Positions 41,681 to 50,199 of a DNA stretch of 64,000 bases are shown here, piece after piece. Positions within the stretch are counted from its first letter, which is position 1. Each line of letters starts with the position of its first letter. Made by a program: the position numbers and the translations under genes. The stretch spans positions 148,925-212,924 of the forward strand of contig NZ_SGIS01000003.1 of assembly GCF_004208535.1 (NCBI RefSeq), in the 5' to 3' direction. The DNA is from Sphingomonas populi (GTDB lineage: Bacteria > Pseudomonadota > Alphaproteobacteria > Sphingomonadales > Sphingomonadaceae). A model generated the notes under the pieces. That model worked only from the letters and a program-made list of their open reading frames with translations. It did no database searches and was not told the DNA's origin.

Positions 41681-43119
41681 GCGGTCAACACTTCGATGGC
41701 GACACGCTCGGACGATTCCAGCGCACCTTCCAGCCCGCGCGCCCCTTCGGCGGTATGCTCGCCGCAGAAATGCAGCCGCCCCATCGGCGCGGCCATCACC
41801 TTGGCGAACGCCGTTACCTGGCCCGGCTTGAAATAGGCGATCTGCCCCAAAGTGAACCGCTCCTGCGACCAACTGAACATCGCGGCGCCCTTCACCTTGC
41901 CCTTGGCGGCGGGGCGCAGCGCCTCCAACCGCGCGACCACATTCTGCAACGCCGCTTCCTTGCCCATGCTATCCCACATCTGGGCAAGGTTGCCGCGCGC
42001 CTGAACCGTCAGGCCGGTGATTTGGCTGGGATCGGCGCCAAAACGCTGCGGCATCACCACGCCCAATTGGTCATCGGTGAACATCGCCGGCGACAGGCCG
42101 TCGTTCAGCCAGAACGGCTCGCTCGCGGTCAGGAAGGCGATGGTCAGCCCGTTATAGCCGAGCGTCTGCACCGCCTGCGCCTGTGCGCCGGTAAAGCCCG
42201 GCGTTACCGCGATGTTGCGCAGTGTCGAAAACGGCAGCGAGCACACCGCCCGCGCCGCGCGGTACACCGATCCGTCGAGACAGCGGACCTCCACCCCGTT
42301 CGGCTGCACGTCGATCGCGACGATTTCCCTGCCGAGCAGGATGTCGCCCTTGATCAGCTTCGCCATGCCCAGCGGCAGGTGGATATTGCCGCCCTTCACC
42401 GCCAGCGACTTCTTCCCCACAGCGATCTGCGTCTTGATGAAGCCGTCGTTGAACTCCATCATCAACTGCGACATTTCGAACGCATTCATCCCGTAATAGG
42501 GCGACAGATCGTTCGCCAGGCGGATGGCCGGATCGCTCAGGCCCTGCGTCTTCAGGAAGGCGTTCAGCGAAATATCGAGCGCAGTGTTGGCCGGATCGTT
42601 CCAGGTGCTGAAATCCGCCAGCCTTGTGTGCTGCGCGACCAGCTTGCCGACCACTTCGCCGGGCAGATTGGCCTTCAGCGCATCCGGGAAGGGATTGACT
42701 GGCGACCGCGCCCATTCCTCACGCGTCATCCGCTTGCCGTTCAGCCACAATTCCTGCGGCGGGCCGCCATAGAAGCGCGGCGTGATGTCGACCATCTCGA
42801 CACCGGCCCGCTGGGCAGCATCCAGCCCGCGGCCATAGCCTTCGCCCATCGAGTTGAAGCCCATTTCGGGGTAGCCGGGCTGGTCCAGCAGCGTGAACAC
42901 CCGCCCGCCGACGCGCTGGCGCCCTTCCAGCACCAACACCTTCTGGCCCTCTTTCTCCAGCAGCGCCGCAGTGTTTAGGCCAGACACACCGGCGCCGAGA
43001 ACGATCGTGTCGATCGGCCGGTCCGTCTTCGCTTTGCCCTGTGCCCGCGCCGATCCGATCGCCAGCGTTGCGCCGGCGGCGGCCATCCCGATGCTAAATC
43101 CCCGACGCGTAAGCTGCAC
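41677..43119 (-). CDS. Tat-exported flavin amine oxidase family protein
   Basis: The 480-residue protein carries a Tat signal (LTRRGFSIGMAAAGATLAIGS) and the flavin amine-oxidase domain: TIVLGAGVSGLNTAALLE, GRQRVGGRV, and a C-terminal FCGEHTAEGARGLEGALES. Relatives oxidise amines, amino acids or phytoene-like substrates with FAD. I place the start at GTG 43119, five bases from GGAGG; an ATG 13 codons upstream lacks a good site. It folds in the cytoplasm with FAD and is exported. It is divergent from a cytochrome c gene, which could take its electrons, though O2 is the usual acceptor. Confidence 0.88.
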   Translation of the reverse strand: MQLTRRGFSIGMAAAGATLAIGSARAQGKAKTDRPIDTIVLGAGVSGLNTAALLEKEGQKVLVLEGRQRVGGRVFTLLDQPGYPEMGFNSMGEGYGRGLDAAQRAGVEMVDITPRFYGGPPQELWLNGKRMTREEWARSPVNPFPDALKANLPGEVVGKLVAQHTRLADFSTWNDPANTALDISLNAFLKTQGLSDPAIRLANDLSPYYGMNAFEMSQLMMEFNDGFIKTQIAVGKKSLAVKGGNIHLPLGMAKLIKGDILLGREIVAIDVQPNGVEVRCLDGSVYRAARAVCSLPFSTLRNIAVTPGFTGAQAQAVQTLGYNGLTIAFLTASEPFWLNDGLSPAMFTDDQLGVVMPQRFGADPSQITGLTVQARGNLAQMWDSMGKEAALQNVVARLEALRPAAKGKVKGAAMFSWSQERFTLGQIAYFKPGQVTAFAKVMAAPMGRLHFCGEHTAEGARGLEGALESSERVAIEVLTA

Positions 43120-43192
43120 CCCGGCCTCCCTGAAAATTCTTCTTGCGGGAGAGTGCACCGCAGCGGCGATGCCGTCGAGGTGGTGCCGGTCC

Positions 43193-43211
43193 CTGCTCGC
43201 TTGTCGGATAA
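43193..43211. promoter_or_regulatory. Candidate operator CTGCTCG-N5-CGGATAA
   Basis: This third instance of the motif is read in reverse as TTATCCG-N5-CGAGCAG. It lies in the divergent promoter between the amine oxidase (minus) and the cytochrome c (plus) genes. Confidence 0.4.
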
Positions 43212-43317
43212 CCGGCGGGCGCCCTTTTGACGCGCCAGTGTCGGGGTTTAGGCGATGGACGCCCCTGTTCAGTCCGGGTCAATTCCCGCAGTGCGACAGG
43301 AACGGCTGATTATCAGG

Positions 43318-43746
43318 ATGATGCTTATGCGTTCACGGGTTCCCTTCTTCGCCTTGGCCGTTTCTACCGTCGGCCTTGTCGGCGCCCTGGTGATGCCGCG
43401 CGCCGGTGTCGCTGCTGCCCCTGCGGCCCCCACAGGCAATTCCGCCACCGGCGCCAAGCTGTTCCTGCAATGCCGCGCCTGCCACACGGTCAACCCCGGC
43501 GGCACCAACGGCGTCGGCCCCAACCTGGCCGGCGTGATCGGCACCAAGGCGGCCAGCAAACCGGGCTATACCTATTCGCCGGCGCTGAAGAACGCGGCGC
43601 TGCGCTGGGACGCTACGACGATGGACGCCTGGCTTACCCGCCCGGCCAAGGTCGCGCCGGGTAACAAGATGGCCTTTGCCGGCATCGCGAATCCGCAGTC
43701 GCGAGCGGACATCATCGCCTATCTGAGCACGCTCAAGGCGAAGTGA
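43318..43746 (+). CDS. Class I c-type cytochrome
   Basis: The 142-residue precursor has a signal peptide (FFALAVSTVGLVGALVMPRAGVAAA). The mature c-type cytochrome of about 90 residues has one haem site, CRACHTV, and the distal Met ligand in GNKMAFAG. It carries electrons in the periplasm. Several ATGs cluster at the start; 43318 is used. It is alone on its strand and is followed by a strong bidirectional terminator. It may accept electrons from one of the flavin oxidases nearby or feed an oxidase; no partner is proven. Confidence 0.92.
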   Translation: MMLMRSRVPFFALAVSTVGLVGALVMPRAGVAAAPAAPTGNSATGAKLFLQCRACHTVNPGGTNGVGPNLAGVIGTKAASKPGYTYSPALKNAALRWDATTMDAWLTRPAKVAPGNKMAFAGIANPQSRADIIAYLSTLKAK

Positions 43747-43761
43747 TCCCCACCGAACCAC

Positions 43762-43799
43762 AAAAGGGGCCGGATCGTGCGTTGCGACCGGCCCCTTTT
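43762..43799. terminator. Bidirectional intrinsic terminator
   Basis: AAAAGGGGCCGG and CCGGCCCCTTTT form a perfect 12-bp stem with a 14-base loop between the convergent cytochrome c and DUF1838 genes. It has A/T runs on both sides, so it can stop both transcripts. Confidence 0.92.
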
Positions 43800-43818
43800 C
43801 GTTTCCCGCTCTGCTCGA

Positions 43819-44667
43819 TCAGGCAGGCTTGTAGATCGGATCGAGCAACCCGCCCGGATTTTCAAGGATCTGCGGCCATTTCTCGCGCGTCGCCTTGGTC
43901 CAGCGTTCGGGCAGGTCCGCCATCGTCACGCCGAACCGGCCATTGCCCACCGCGCTCAGATGGCCGGGATGGCCGGCCATGTTCATCCACGGGCGCCAGT
44001 CGACGAAATTGGTGAAGTTCGATTCGGTCGGCACGCGCTTCACGCCGGGCTTCATCAGGTCCGCCACATGCGCGTGCATCGACACGGTTTCGCTATAGCG
44101 GAACGGCTTGGGCGCGCCCGGGATCGGGGCCTGGGTGCGCGTCACGTCGGTGAACCAGATATCGTCGCCGCGCACTTCGGGATCGCGCACATGATGGTCC
44201 GTTACCATGCCCGGCAACACGCGTGAAAATTGCAGTTGCAGGTCGGGCAGGATCGCATAGCGCGACGGCGGCAGGTTGGTGCGCGGATCCTTGGCGATCT
44301 TGCCGGTATAGGGAATCAGGAACTCGCCCGGAGCTTCGCCCGTCTTGGGGTCCAGGAAATGCGCGATCTCGCCGCTGAACACGTCGAAGCCGCCATCCAC
44401 GCGTGCGCGATAGCGGGTGAAGGTCACGCCGATCACGTCCCACAACGGCGTGACTTCGGAATCGACCACACCGAAATAACACCCGCTGATATAGCTGATC
44501 ACCAGCCGCTCATCGAGCGCCCCGCGCATCAGGATATAGGCGCGCAGTTTGCCTGCGGCCGATTGCACATCCAGCGTTCGCGTCCGCGCAACAGCGGGCG
44601 ATGCCGCCGCTGCGAGTGCGCCGACGCCAATCAGCCCCAATGCCCCACGACGGTCGATTCCTGACAT
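43819..44667 (-). CDS. DUF1838-family exported protein A
   Basis: The 282-residue protein has an N-terminal Tat-like leader (DRRGALGLIGVGALAAAASPAVA) and a DUF1838-type domain with LRAYILMRGALDERLVISYISGCYFG, FSGEIAHFLDPKTGE and DWRPWMNMAGHPGHLS. DUF1838 proteins are of unknown function and common in sphingomonads. The start at ATG 44667 has AAAGGA upstream. It follows DUF1838 protein B by 14 bp, so they form one unit. Three diverged copies in one island suggest successive or heteromeric roles in handling the imported compound. Confidence 0.82.
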   Translation of the reverse strand: MSGIDRRGALGLIGVGALAAAASPAVARTRTLDVQSAAGKLRAYILMRGALDERLVISYISGCYFGVVDSEVTPLWDVIGVTFTRYRARVDGGFDVFSGEIAHFLDPKTGEAPGEFLIPYTGKIAKDPRTNLPPSRYAILPDLQLQFSRVLPGMVTDHHVRDPEVRGDDIWFTDVTRTQAPIPGAPKPFRYSETVSMHAHVADLMKPGVKRVPTESNFTNFVDWRPWMNMAGHPGHLSAVGNGRFGVTMADLPERWTKATREKWPQILENPGGLLDPIYKPA

Positions 44668-44681
44668 GGCGTTCCTTTGGC

Positions 44682-45680
44682 TCAACGCTTGATCGCGGCG
44701 GGCGGCTGCGGCGGGGTCCAGCCTGCGGGAACCGGCGCCGGCTTCTGGAAGCGGGCATAGTTTTCGAGGCTGGAATAGGACGGGCCGTAGTCTTCCGTCG
44801 GCGCGTGCAGCCACTTCTCGTCCATCGCGCGCGCGGCAGCCACGACGTCGGGGGAGAGTCCCTTTTCGCCCTTCGACTCCGAACCATAGTTGCAGACATA
44901 GCTGATGTGCCCGGGCGCCTGCCCCATCAGCATCCAGGGCAGCCAAGGCGTGATACGCGACCAGGAACCGACGTGCGGGATGTGCGTCAGGCGCGGATTC
45001 GCCACATCGGCGCGCTTCATGAAGTAGGTGAAATATTCCGACACCCGGTTCATCGGCCCCGACGATTCGCGCACCCATTTTTCCGGGTTGAGCGCGTTCG
45101 GGTAGAACAGGTCGATCGCGGTGTTGAGCAGGATATTGCCTTCGCCATCCTCGCTCCAGTCGAGCAGCAGCGGCCGGCGTGGCGGCTTGTCCTTGTTGAG
45201 CCCGCCATAAGAGGGCGGCTCGGGTGCGAATTCGCTGATCGTGAAATTGAACGGATCGTTCGCGATCGGGACCACCGCCACCTGTTCATTGGTATAGGGG
45301 TTCAGCCAGCTCTTCATGATCTCGCCGGTCTTCAGATCGCGGTAGAACACCACTTCGCGCAGCATCTTGCGATAGCTTCCGTCTTCGAGCTTCTTCAGGC
45401 GGGTAAAGCTGAAGCCTTCGACCTTGAACAGCGGGCGAACGCGCTCATTCTCGCGCACGCCGTACGCCGTACCCTTGATCCAGCCGCACTTTTCCTTGGC
45501 GGTGTTCAGGTCGCCGTCGAGCCGGGCAAACGTATCGCGGTTCCACTTGGGATCCTTGAAGTCGATCTTCGTCTGAAAATCGGGCTTGGGGGCTGCGGCC
45601 ATGGCCGGCGCCGCCGCCGCCATGCCCATCGCAGTGCCCATCAGGCCCAATCCCTCGCGCCGTGTAAGTCCGGTCTTCAT
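44682..45680 (-). CDS. DUF1838-family exported protein B
   Basis: The 332-residue protein has a twin-arginine leader (LTRREGLGLMGTAMGMAAAAPAMA) and a DUF1838-like domain with REVVFYRDLKTGEIMKSWLNPYTNEQVAV and the tryptophan-rich segment WSRITPWLPWMLMGQAPGH. The start at ATG 45680 is six bases from GGGGAG; upstream codons would extend into the promoter. It is cotranscribed with protein A and divergent from FAD-linked oxidase 2. A periplasmic location is likely. The biochemical role is unknown. Confidence 0.84.
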   Translation of the reverse strand: MKTGLTRREGLGLMGTAMGMAAAAPAMAAAPKPDFQTKIDFKDPKWNRDTFARLDGDLNTAKEKCGWIKGTAYGVRENERVRPLFKVEGFSFTRLKKLEDGSYRKMLREVVFYRDLKTGEIMKSWLNPYTNEQVAVVPIANDPFNFTISEFAPEPPSYGGLNKDKPPRRPLLLDWSEDGEGNILLNTAIDLFYPNALNPEKWVRESSGPMNRVSEYFTYFMKRADVANPRLTHIPHVGSWSRITPWLPWMLMGQAPGHISYVCNYGSESKGEKGLSPDVVAAARAMDEKWLHAPTEDYGPSYSSLENYARFQKPAPVPAGWTPPQPPAAIKR

Positions 45681-45758
45681 CGCGCTTCTCCCCAAGGGTA
45701 TCTCTTCACCTCGCAAGCTGCCTCACCCCCGATGGCCGCGTCATCCGCTCGTCCGGGC

Positions 45759-45777
45759 CTATCCGCACAACGGATAG
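45759..45777. promoter_or_regulatory. Candidate operator CTATCCG-N5-CGGATAG (perfect copy)
   Basis: This perfect 7-bp inverted repeat with a 5-base spacer (CACAA) lies in the 194-bp divergent promoter of DUF1838 protein B and FAD-linked oxidase 2. It is the best-conserved of four related sites. Confidence 0.6.
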
Positions 45778-45874
45778 CGCCCCGAATGCGTGACGCAATG
45801 CCGCGCGTACCGCTCAATTGTCGTGGTGAATGCAGGGCGCGGAAACCGCCCGGCCCAATTTAGAGAGGACCGAC

Positions 45875-47485
45875 ATGCAGACCGATGCGCTGGCAGTGCT
45901 TGCCAATTCGACCATCGCGGATCTGCGCGACGCGCTGGCCACCATCGTCGGCACCGACCATGTCCAGGACGATCATGATGCACTGGCGCTGGTCAGCGAG
46001 GATATCTGGGAAAAGGCGCCGCACCTCGCCGCGCTGATCGCCGCGCCGGGGTCGCTGGAGGAACTGCGCGCCGTCGTCGCCGCAGCGGCCGAAGCGCGGG
46101 TGGCGATCGCGCCGCGTGGTGCGGGGATGAGCTATACCGGCGGCTATCTGCCGGCCAATGATCGCACCCTGTCGCTGGACATGCGGCGGATGAATCGCGT
46201 GCTGCGGATCAGCCCCGAAGACATGGTGGTGACGGTCGAGGCGGGCTGCAGTTGGTCCGATCTGCGCAAGGCGCTCGCCCCGCACGGGCTGCGCACGCCG
46301 TTCTGGGGGCCGTTCTCCGGGCTTTATTCCACCGTCGGTGGCGGCTTGTCGCAACAGAATGCGATGTTCGGCGCGGCGCGCTATGGCACCACCAGCGAAA
46401 GCGTGGTCGCGCTGACCATCGTCACCGGCGATGGCCGCATCCTGAAAACGGGTGCGCGCGGCGCTGATGGGAACAACCCCTTCTACCGCCATTACGGCCC
46501 CGACCTTGCCGGCCTGTTCTGCGGCGACAGCGGCACCTTGGGCGTGAAGGCCGAAATAACGCTGCGCCTGATCCGCACCCCGGCGTTCGAGGATTACGCC
46601 ACCTTCTCGTTCAAGAGCGGCGCGCAGATGCTGCGCGCAATGGCGGAGATTTCGCGCGCCGAACTCGCATCGGAAATGTGCGCCTTCGATCCTGGCCTGA
46701 CCAAGGTGAGGCTGCAGCGCCAGTCGCTGCTCTCCGACGTGAAGACGCTGGGCGCGGTGATCGGCAAGCAGAAGAATCTCGGCAAGGGGCTGCTCTCTGC
46801 CGCCAAGATCGCGTTCGGCGGTCGCAACTTCATCGAGGATGAGGAATATCCGCTCCATGTAATGACCGAAGGCCGGTCGAAGGAGGGCGTCGCCGCCGAC
46901 ATGGCCGCGATCCGCGCCATCGCCACAGCCGAAGACGGCGCCGAGGTCGAGAACACCATCGCCAAGGTGATGCGCGCCCAGCCTTTCCCCGAACCCAATT
47001 CGATCCTGGGGCCGAAGGGCGAGCAATGGGGATCGGTGCACGGCCACGCCTCGCTGTCCGCCGCCCCGGCGATGTTCGAGGAAATCGAGGCGATGTTCGC
47101 CACCCGCAAGGCCGATTTTGAAGCACATGGCGTCCATTACGGCTACCTCTTCACCTCGCTGTCGACCAACGCGATTACGGTCGAGCCGGTGTTCTATTGG
47201 CCCGATGCCTATCGCCCGGTGCACGCATCGATGATCGAGCCGGCGCATCTCGCCCGACTGCCGCGTATTCCTCCCAACCCGGAAGCGACCGCCGTCGTCG
47301 CCAGCGCACGCAATGCGGTGAAGGACATCGCCGCCCGCTATGGCTGCGCGCATTTCCAGGTCGCCCGCACCTATCCCTATCGCGAAAGCCGCGACGGCGC
47401 CTCGCGCGGGTTGCTGGATGCGGTGAAGGCCGAGCTGGACCCGCACGGCATCCTCAATCCCGGCGCGCTCGGCTTCCCGGCATGA
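45875..47485 (+). CDS. FAD-linked oxidase, VAO/PCMH superfamily (copy 2)
   Basis: This 536-residue paralogue of the protein at 4202-5776 has a PCMH FAD domain (APRGAGMSYTGGYLPA, TVGGGLSQQNAMFG, GDSGTLGVKAEITL), LRTPFWGPFSG, and a C-terminal ELDPHGILNPGALG cap-domain signature. No covalent-FAD histidine is visible in the RGAG loop. The start at ATG 45875 follows AGAGAGGA. Its stop overlaps the next gene, an MDR reductase, by ATGA. Unlike copy 1 it is not coupled to a methyltransferase. It oxidises an unknown hydroxy- or phenolic compound. Confidence 0.9.
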   Translation: MQTDALAVLANSTIADLRDALATIVGTDHVQDDHDALALVSEDIWEKAPHLAALIAAPGSLEELRAVVAAAAEARVAIAPRGAGMSYTGGYLPANDRTLSLDMRRMNRVLRISPEDMVVTVEAGCSWSDLRKALAPHGLRTPFWGPFSGLYSTVGGGLSQQNAMFGAARYGTTSESVVALTIVTGDGRILKTGARGADGNNPFYRHYGPDLAGLFCGDSGTLGVKAEITLRLIRTPAFEDYATFSFKSGAQMLRAMAEISRAELASEMCAFDPGLTKVRLQRQSLLSDVKTLGAVIGKQKNLGKGLLSAAKIAFGGRNFIEDEEYPLHVMTEGRSKEGVAADMAAIRAIATAEDGAEVENTIAKVMRAQPFPEPNSILGPKGEQWGSVHGHASLSAAPAMFEEIEAMFATRKADFEAHGVHYGYLFTSLSTNAITVEPVFYWPDAYRPVHASMIEPAHLARLPRIPPNPEATAVVASARNAVKDIAARYGCAHFQVARTYPYRESRDGASRGLLDAVKAELDPHGILNPGALGFPA

Positions 47486-48483
47486 GCGACTATCGCGCGA
47501 TACAGTTGCAGCGCTTCGCCGACACCTTCCGGGCGGGGTGCGAAACCGTGACGCTGGCGGAGGTTGCCCCGGCGCCGGGGGAAATCCGCGTGCGCAACCG
47601 CTTCTGCGGCGTCAACGGCATCTTCGACACGCAGATCGCCCGCAACGCCGTCGACTATGTCCGCATCCCGCTGCCAAGCTTCACCGGCGTCGAGGCGCTC
47701 GGGCTGGTCGAGGCGATCGGCGAAGGCGTGACGGGGCTGGAACTCGGCGATCCGGTCGTCACCACCCGCTTTGGCCGCGGCTATCGCGAAGTCGCGATCG
47801 GCCCGGCGAGCGAGTTCGTGTCGGTGCCGGAAGGGAGCGCGGAGATGCTTGCGCTCGCCTCCACCGGCGTTTCCGCGCTGCTCGCGCTCGAACATATCGG
47901 CCAAGTCCGCGACGGTGAGACGGTGGCGATCTCGGCAGCCGCCGGGGGGCTGGGGCATTTGCTGGTCCAGCTTGCCCTGTTGCGCGGCTGCACGGTGTTT
48001 GCCGTCGCCGGCGGGCAGGTGAAGGGCGATTTCCTGCGGTCGCTCGGCGCGCACCGGGTAATCGACTATCGCACCGAGGATGTCGGGGCGGTGCTCCGCG
48101 ACGAGGCCCCGCGCGGGATCGATGTCGCGATCGACACGGTCAGCGGCGCGATTTTCGATGCGTTCCTCGCCAATATGGCGTCCCACGGCCGGCTGGTCGT
48201 CGCGGGAGCTGCGGCGGATCTGGACGGTAAGCCGGAGATCGTCACCGGCCCGCGCATCGCCCATGCGATCTACTACAAGGGCGTTTCCGTCCGCGGCTTC
48301 ATGAACGGCCTGCTGACCGACCTTTGGGCGCCGGCCCGCGCAAAGCTGTTCGCGCTGCATGCGGCAGGCCAGATCGCCGTCACGCGCGATGCGCGGGCGT
48401 TCGACGGCCTCGATTCAGTTCACGACGCCGTCGAATGGCTCCTGTCCGGCCAATCGATGGGCAAGGTGATGGTTTCTCTGTGA
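47482..48483 (+). CDS. Zinc-free MDR (quinone oxidoreductase-like) reductase 1
   Basis: The 333-residue medium-chain reductase has the NAD(P)-binding AAAGGLGHLLVQLALLRG and no zinc cysteines. It resembles NADPH:quinone or enone reductases (QOR) and the prostaglandin-reductase-like group. It likely reduces an activated double bond with NADPH. The start at ATG 47482 overlaps the FAD oxidase stop (ATGA), suggesting that it reduces the product of that oxidase. Another MDR protein lies at 54309-55325. Confidence 0.9.
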   Translation: MSDYRAIQLQRFADTFRAGCETVTLAEVAPAPGEIRVRNRFCGVNGIFDTQIARNAVDYVRIPLPSFTGVEALGLVEAIGEGVTGLELGDPVVTTRFGRGYREVAIGPASEFVSVPEGSAEMLALASTGVSALLALEHIGQVRDGETVAISAAAGGLGHLLVQLALLRGCTVFAVAGGQVKGDFLRSLGAHRVIDYRTEDVGAVLRDEAPRGIDVAIDTVSGAIFDAFLANMASHGRLVVAGAAADLDGKPEIVTGPRIAHAIYYKGVSVRGFMNGLLTDLWAPARAKLFALHAAGQIAVTRDARAFDGLDSVHDAVEWLLSGQSMGKVMVSL

Positions 48484-48507
48484 TATTTGCCCTGGGGAGA
48501 TGAGACG

Positions 48508-49035
48508 ATGATCGACGAAATGAACAAACCCGGCGTCCGCGAAGCGATGCCGATCCTCGCCAGCAACGAAGGCGTTTGGGAGGGCTGGTATCGCTATTAC
48601 GACGCCGCTACCGGCGCGCTGATCGACGAGCACCGTTCGCGGCTGATCTGCCGGCTGTTCACCGACGAAGGCGGCGTCGATCGCTATCACCAGACCAACT
48701 ATTATTTCTGGGAAGATGGCCGCACCGACACGCGCGACTTCCCGGCATGGTATGAAAATGGCCGCATCTGGTGGGACAATGATCTGATCAAGGGTTGGGC
48801 GGCGCACATGCAGCCGGACGATTTCAACCGCTCGACCTGCCTCAACTGGGTGCGCAAGAACGAGCCGGGCATCTATCTGTACGAGATGATCCAGAACAAC
48901 GACGCGCGCACCCATCGCGCCCGCACCTGGCAGTGGTTCCGCGACGGCATCTGCTACCAGCGCACGCTGATCGACGAAAAGTTCATCACGCCGGACTGGA
49001 AGACCTTCACCGACCAATCCGCCCCAAAGAACTGA
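48508..49035 (+). CDS. Lipocalin-like protein (possibly DUF3598-related)
   Basis: The 175-residue protein has no signal peptide. It is rich in aromatic residues, with the pattern NEGVWEGWYRYYD and IDEHRSRLICRLF, then YHQTNYYFWEDG, resembling the N-terminal beta-barrel unit of DUF3598/lipocalin-like proteins. A final QWFRDGICYQRTLIDEKF segment is also present. It may bind a hydrophobic pathway intermediate. It follows the MDR gene by 24 bp on the same strand and has GGGGAG upstream. The family assignment is tentative. Confidence 0.7.
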   Translation: MIDEMNKPGVREAMPILASNEGVWEGWYRYYDAATGALIDEHRSRLICRLFTDEGGVDRYHQTNYYFWEDGRTDTRDFPAWYENGRIWWDNDLIKGWAAHMQPDDFNRSTCLNWVRKNEPGIYLYEMIQNNDARTHRARTWQWFRDGICYQRTLIDEKFITPDWKTFTDQSAPKN

Positions 49036-49044
49036 TCCAAATAG

Positions 49045-49076
49045 GGGGCGTCCACCACGCGGTGGGCGCCCCTTCT
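49045..49076. terminator. Intrinsic terminator between convergent genes
   Basis: GGGGCGTCCACC and GGTGGGCGCCCC form a stem with a 4-base loop, followed by TTCTTT. It ends the lipocalin-like transcript and probably also the opposing DUF1838 transcript. Confidence 0.85.
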
Positions 49077-49083
49077 TTGGTCG

Positions 49084-50136
49084 CTACGTGCCCTGCAACG
49101 CCCGCTTGCGCGCTTCGGCCAGCGGCGAGACATAGCCCGGCGTTTCCGGCGGCACGGTCTCGGCATAGGCTTCCAGCGTGCCGCGCACCCCTTCGTCAGG
49201 GCCGTCGGTCGGCTCTTCCAGCAAATCAGGGCGATCGCGCTCGACACGCTTCAGCACGACCTTGGGAATATCCTCTTCGGTGCCGGTGATCTTATAACTG
49301 AACATGCGGCCCATCAGCACGCCTTCGACGCCGCTCTGCCCCATCTTCATCCACGGCCACCACGGCGCCTGCCGGGTAAAGCCCGCATGGAAGCGCGCCG
49401 ACGTCACGCTGCGGTCGTCGATTTCGGCGGTCGGCGTGAACACGGTGAAATGCTCGGACGGATTAACCCGCGCGCCGCTCGACGCTTTCGGCCAGCCCTC
49501 CGGCGTCACCGGGTTGGTATATTCATGGGCATAGTCCCAGCCGAGCAAATACTGGTCGCCCACCCGGTTCCACGGCAGGCGGAACGGCGCGCCCTTGGCG
49601 GTCTTGCCCTTGCCCATGTCGTTATTGACCGTCTCGCTGTCGCCGACCTTGAACACCTTCTGCTCCAGGCCCAGCGTGCCGCGCCAGCGATCGTTGAGGA
49701 AGGGGAAGACCTCGCATTTCTCGCCGGTCCAGGGATTGTCCCACACATCCAGGATCTCGCCGGTGTGCAGATCGGTGAAATAGCCGCATTCCTTGCCCAG
49801 CACCTTCACCGAACCATCGGGCTGGATGATGTTGCGGTTATTGCCAAAGCCGTAATAGCCGAACATCGGCACCGCCCGCTTCGACCCGACGATCGCATAT
49901 TGCACGCCGTAATAGCCGGATTTGACCGCCTTCGGGCCGATCGTCCCCCACATCTTGGCAAAGCCGTACAAATTCTCGCGCGGGTCCAGCACGTCGAGCG
50001 GGCGGAGATTGGGATTGCGCGACTGCGAGGCCGCAGCGGCGGCGAACGGCGGCACCAGACCGGCCGCCGCACCCATTCCCATGAACCCCAGCGCAGACCG
50101 CCGCGACACAGCGTTATGCATCGTTTCAAACAGCAT
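49084..50136 (-). CDS. DUF1838-family exported protein C
   Basis: The 350-residue protein has a twin-arginine leader (SRRSALGFMGMGAAAGLVPP) and a DUF1838 domain: FTDLHTGEILDVWDNPWTGEKCEVF and FTRQAPWWPWMKMGQSG. The start at ATG 50136 has GGAGGGG upstream, overlapping the foot of an internal terminator. It lies directly downstream of the TonB-dependent receptor on the same strand, so it is the receptor's closest functional neighbour. A periplasmic binding or enzymatic role on the imported compound is likely; no reaction is known. Confidence 0.86.
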   Translation of the reverse strand: MLFETMHNAVSRRSALGFMGMGAAAGLVPPFAAAAASQSRNPNLRPLDVLDPRENLYGFAKMWGTIGPKAVKSGYYGVQYAIVGSKRAVPMFGYYGFGNNRNIIQPDGSVKVLGKECGYFTDLHTGEILDVWDNPWTGEKCEVFPFLNDRWRGTLGLEQKVFKVGDSETVNNDMGKGKTAKGAPFRLPWNRVGDQYLLGWDYAHEYTNPVTPEGWPKASSGARVNPSEHFTVFTPTAEIDDRSVTSARFHAGFTRQAPWWPWMKMGQSGVEGVLMGRMFSYKITGTEEDIPKVVLKRVERDRPDLLEEPTDGPDEGVRGTLEAYAETVPPETPGYVSPLAEARKRALQGT

Positions 50137-50154
50137 CGAACTCCCCTCCAAAGA

Positions 50155-50182
50155 AAAGGGGGCCGGTTCCCCGACCCCCTTT
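50155..50182 (-). terminator. Terminator/attenuator between the TonB receptor and DUF1838 C
   Basis: AAAGGGGG and CCCCCTTT pair around a 12-base loop. On the minus strand the stem is followed by TTCTTT. It lies between the receptor stop and the ribosome site of the next gene, so it probably lowers read-through. Confidence 0.7.
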
Positions 50183-50199
50183 GACCGCGCGCGTGGCGA

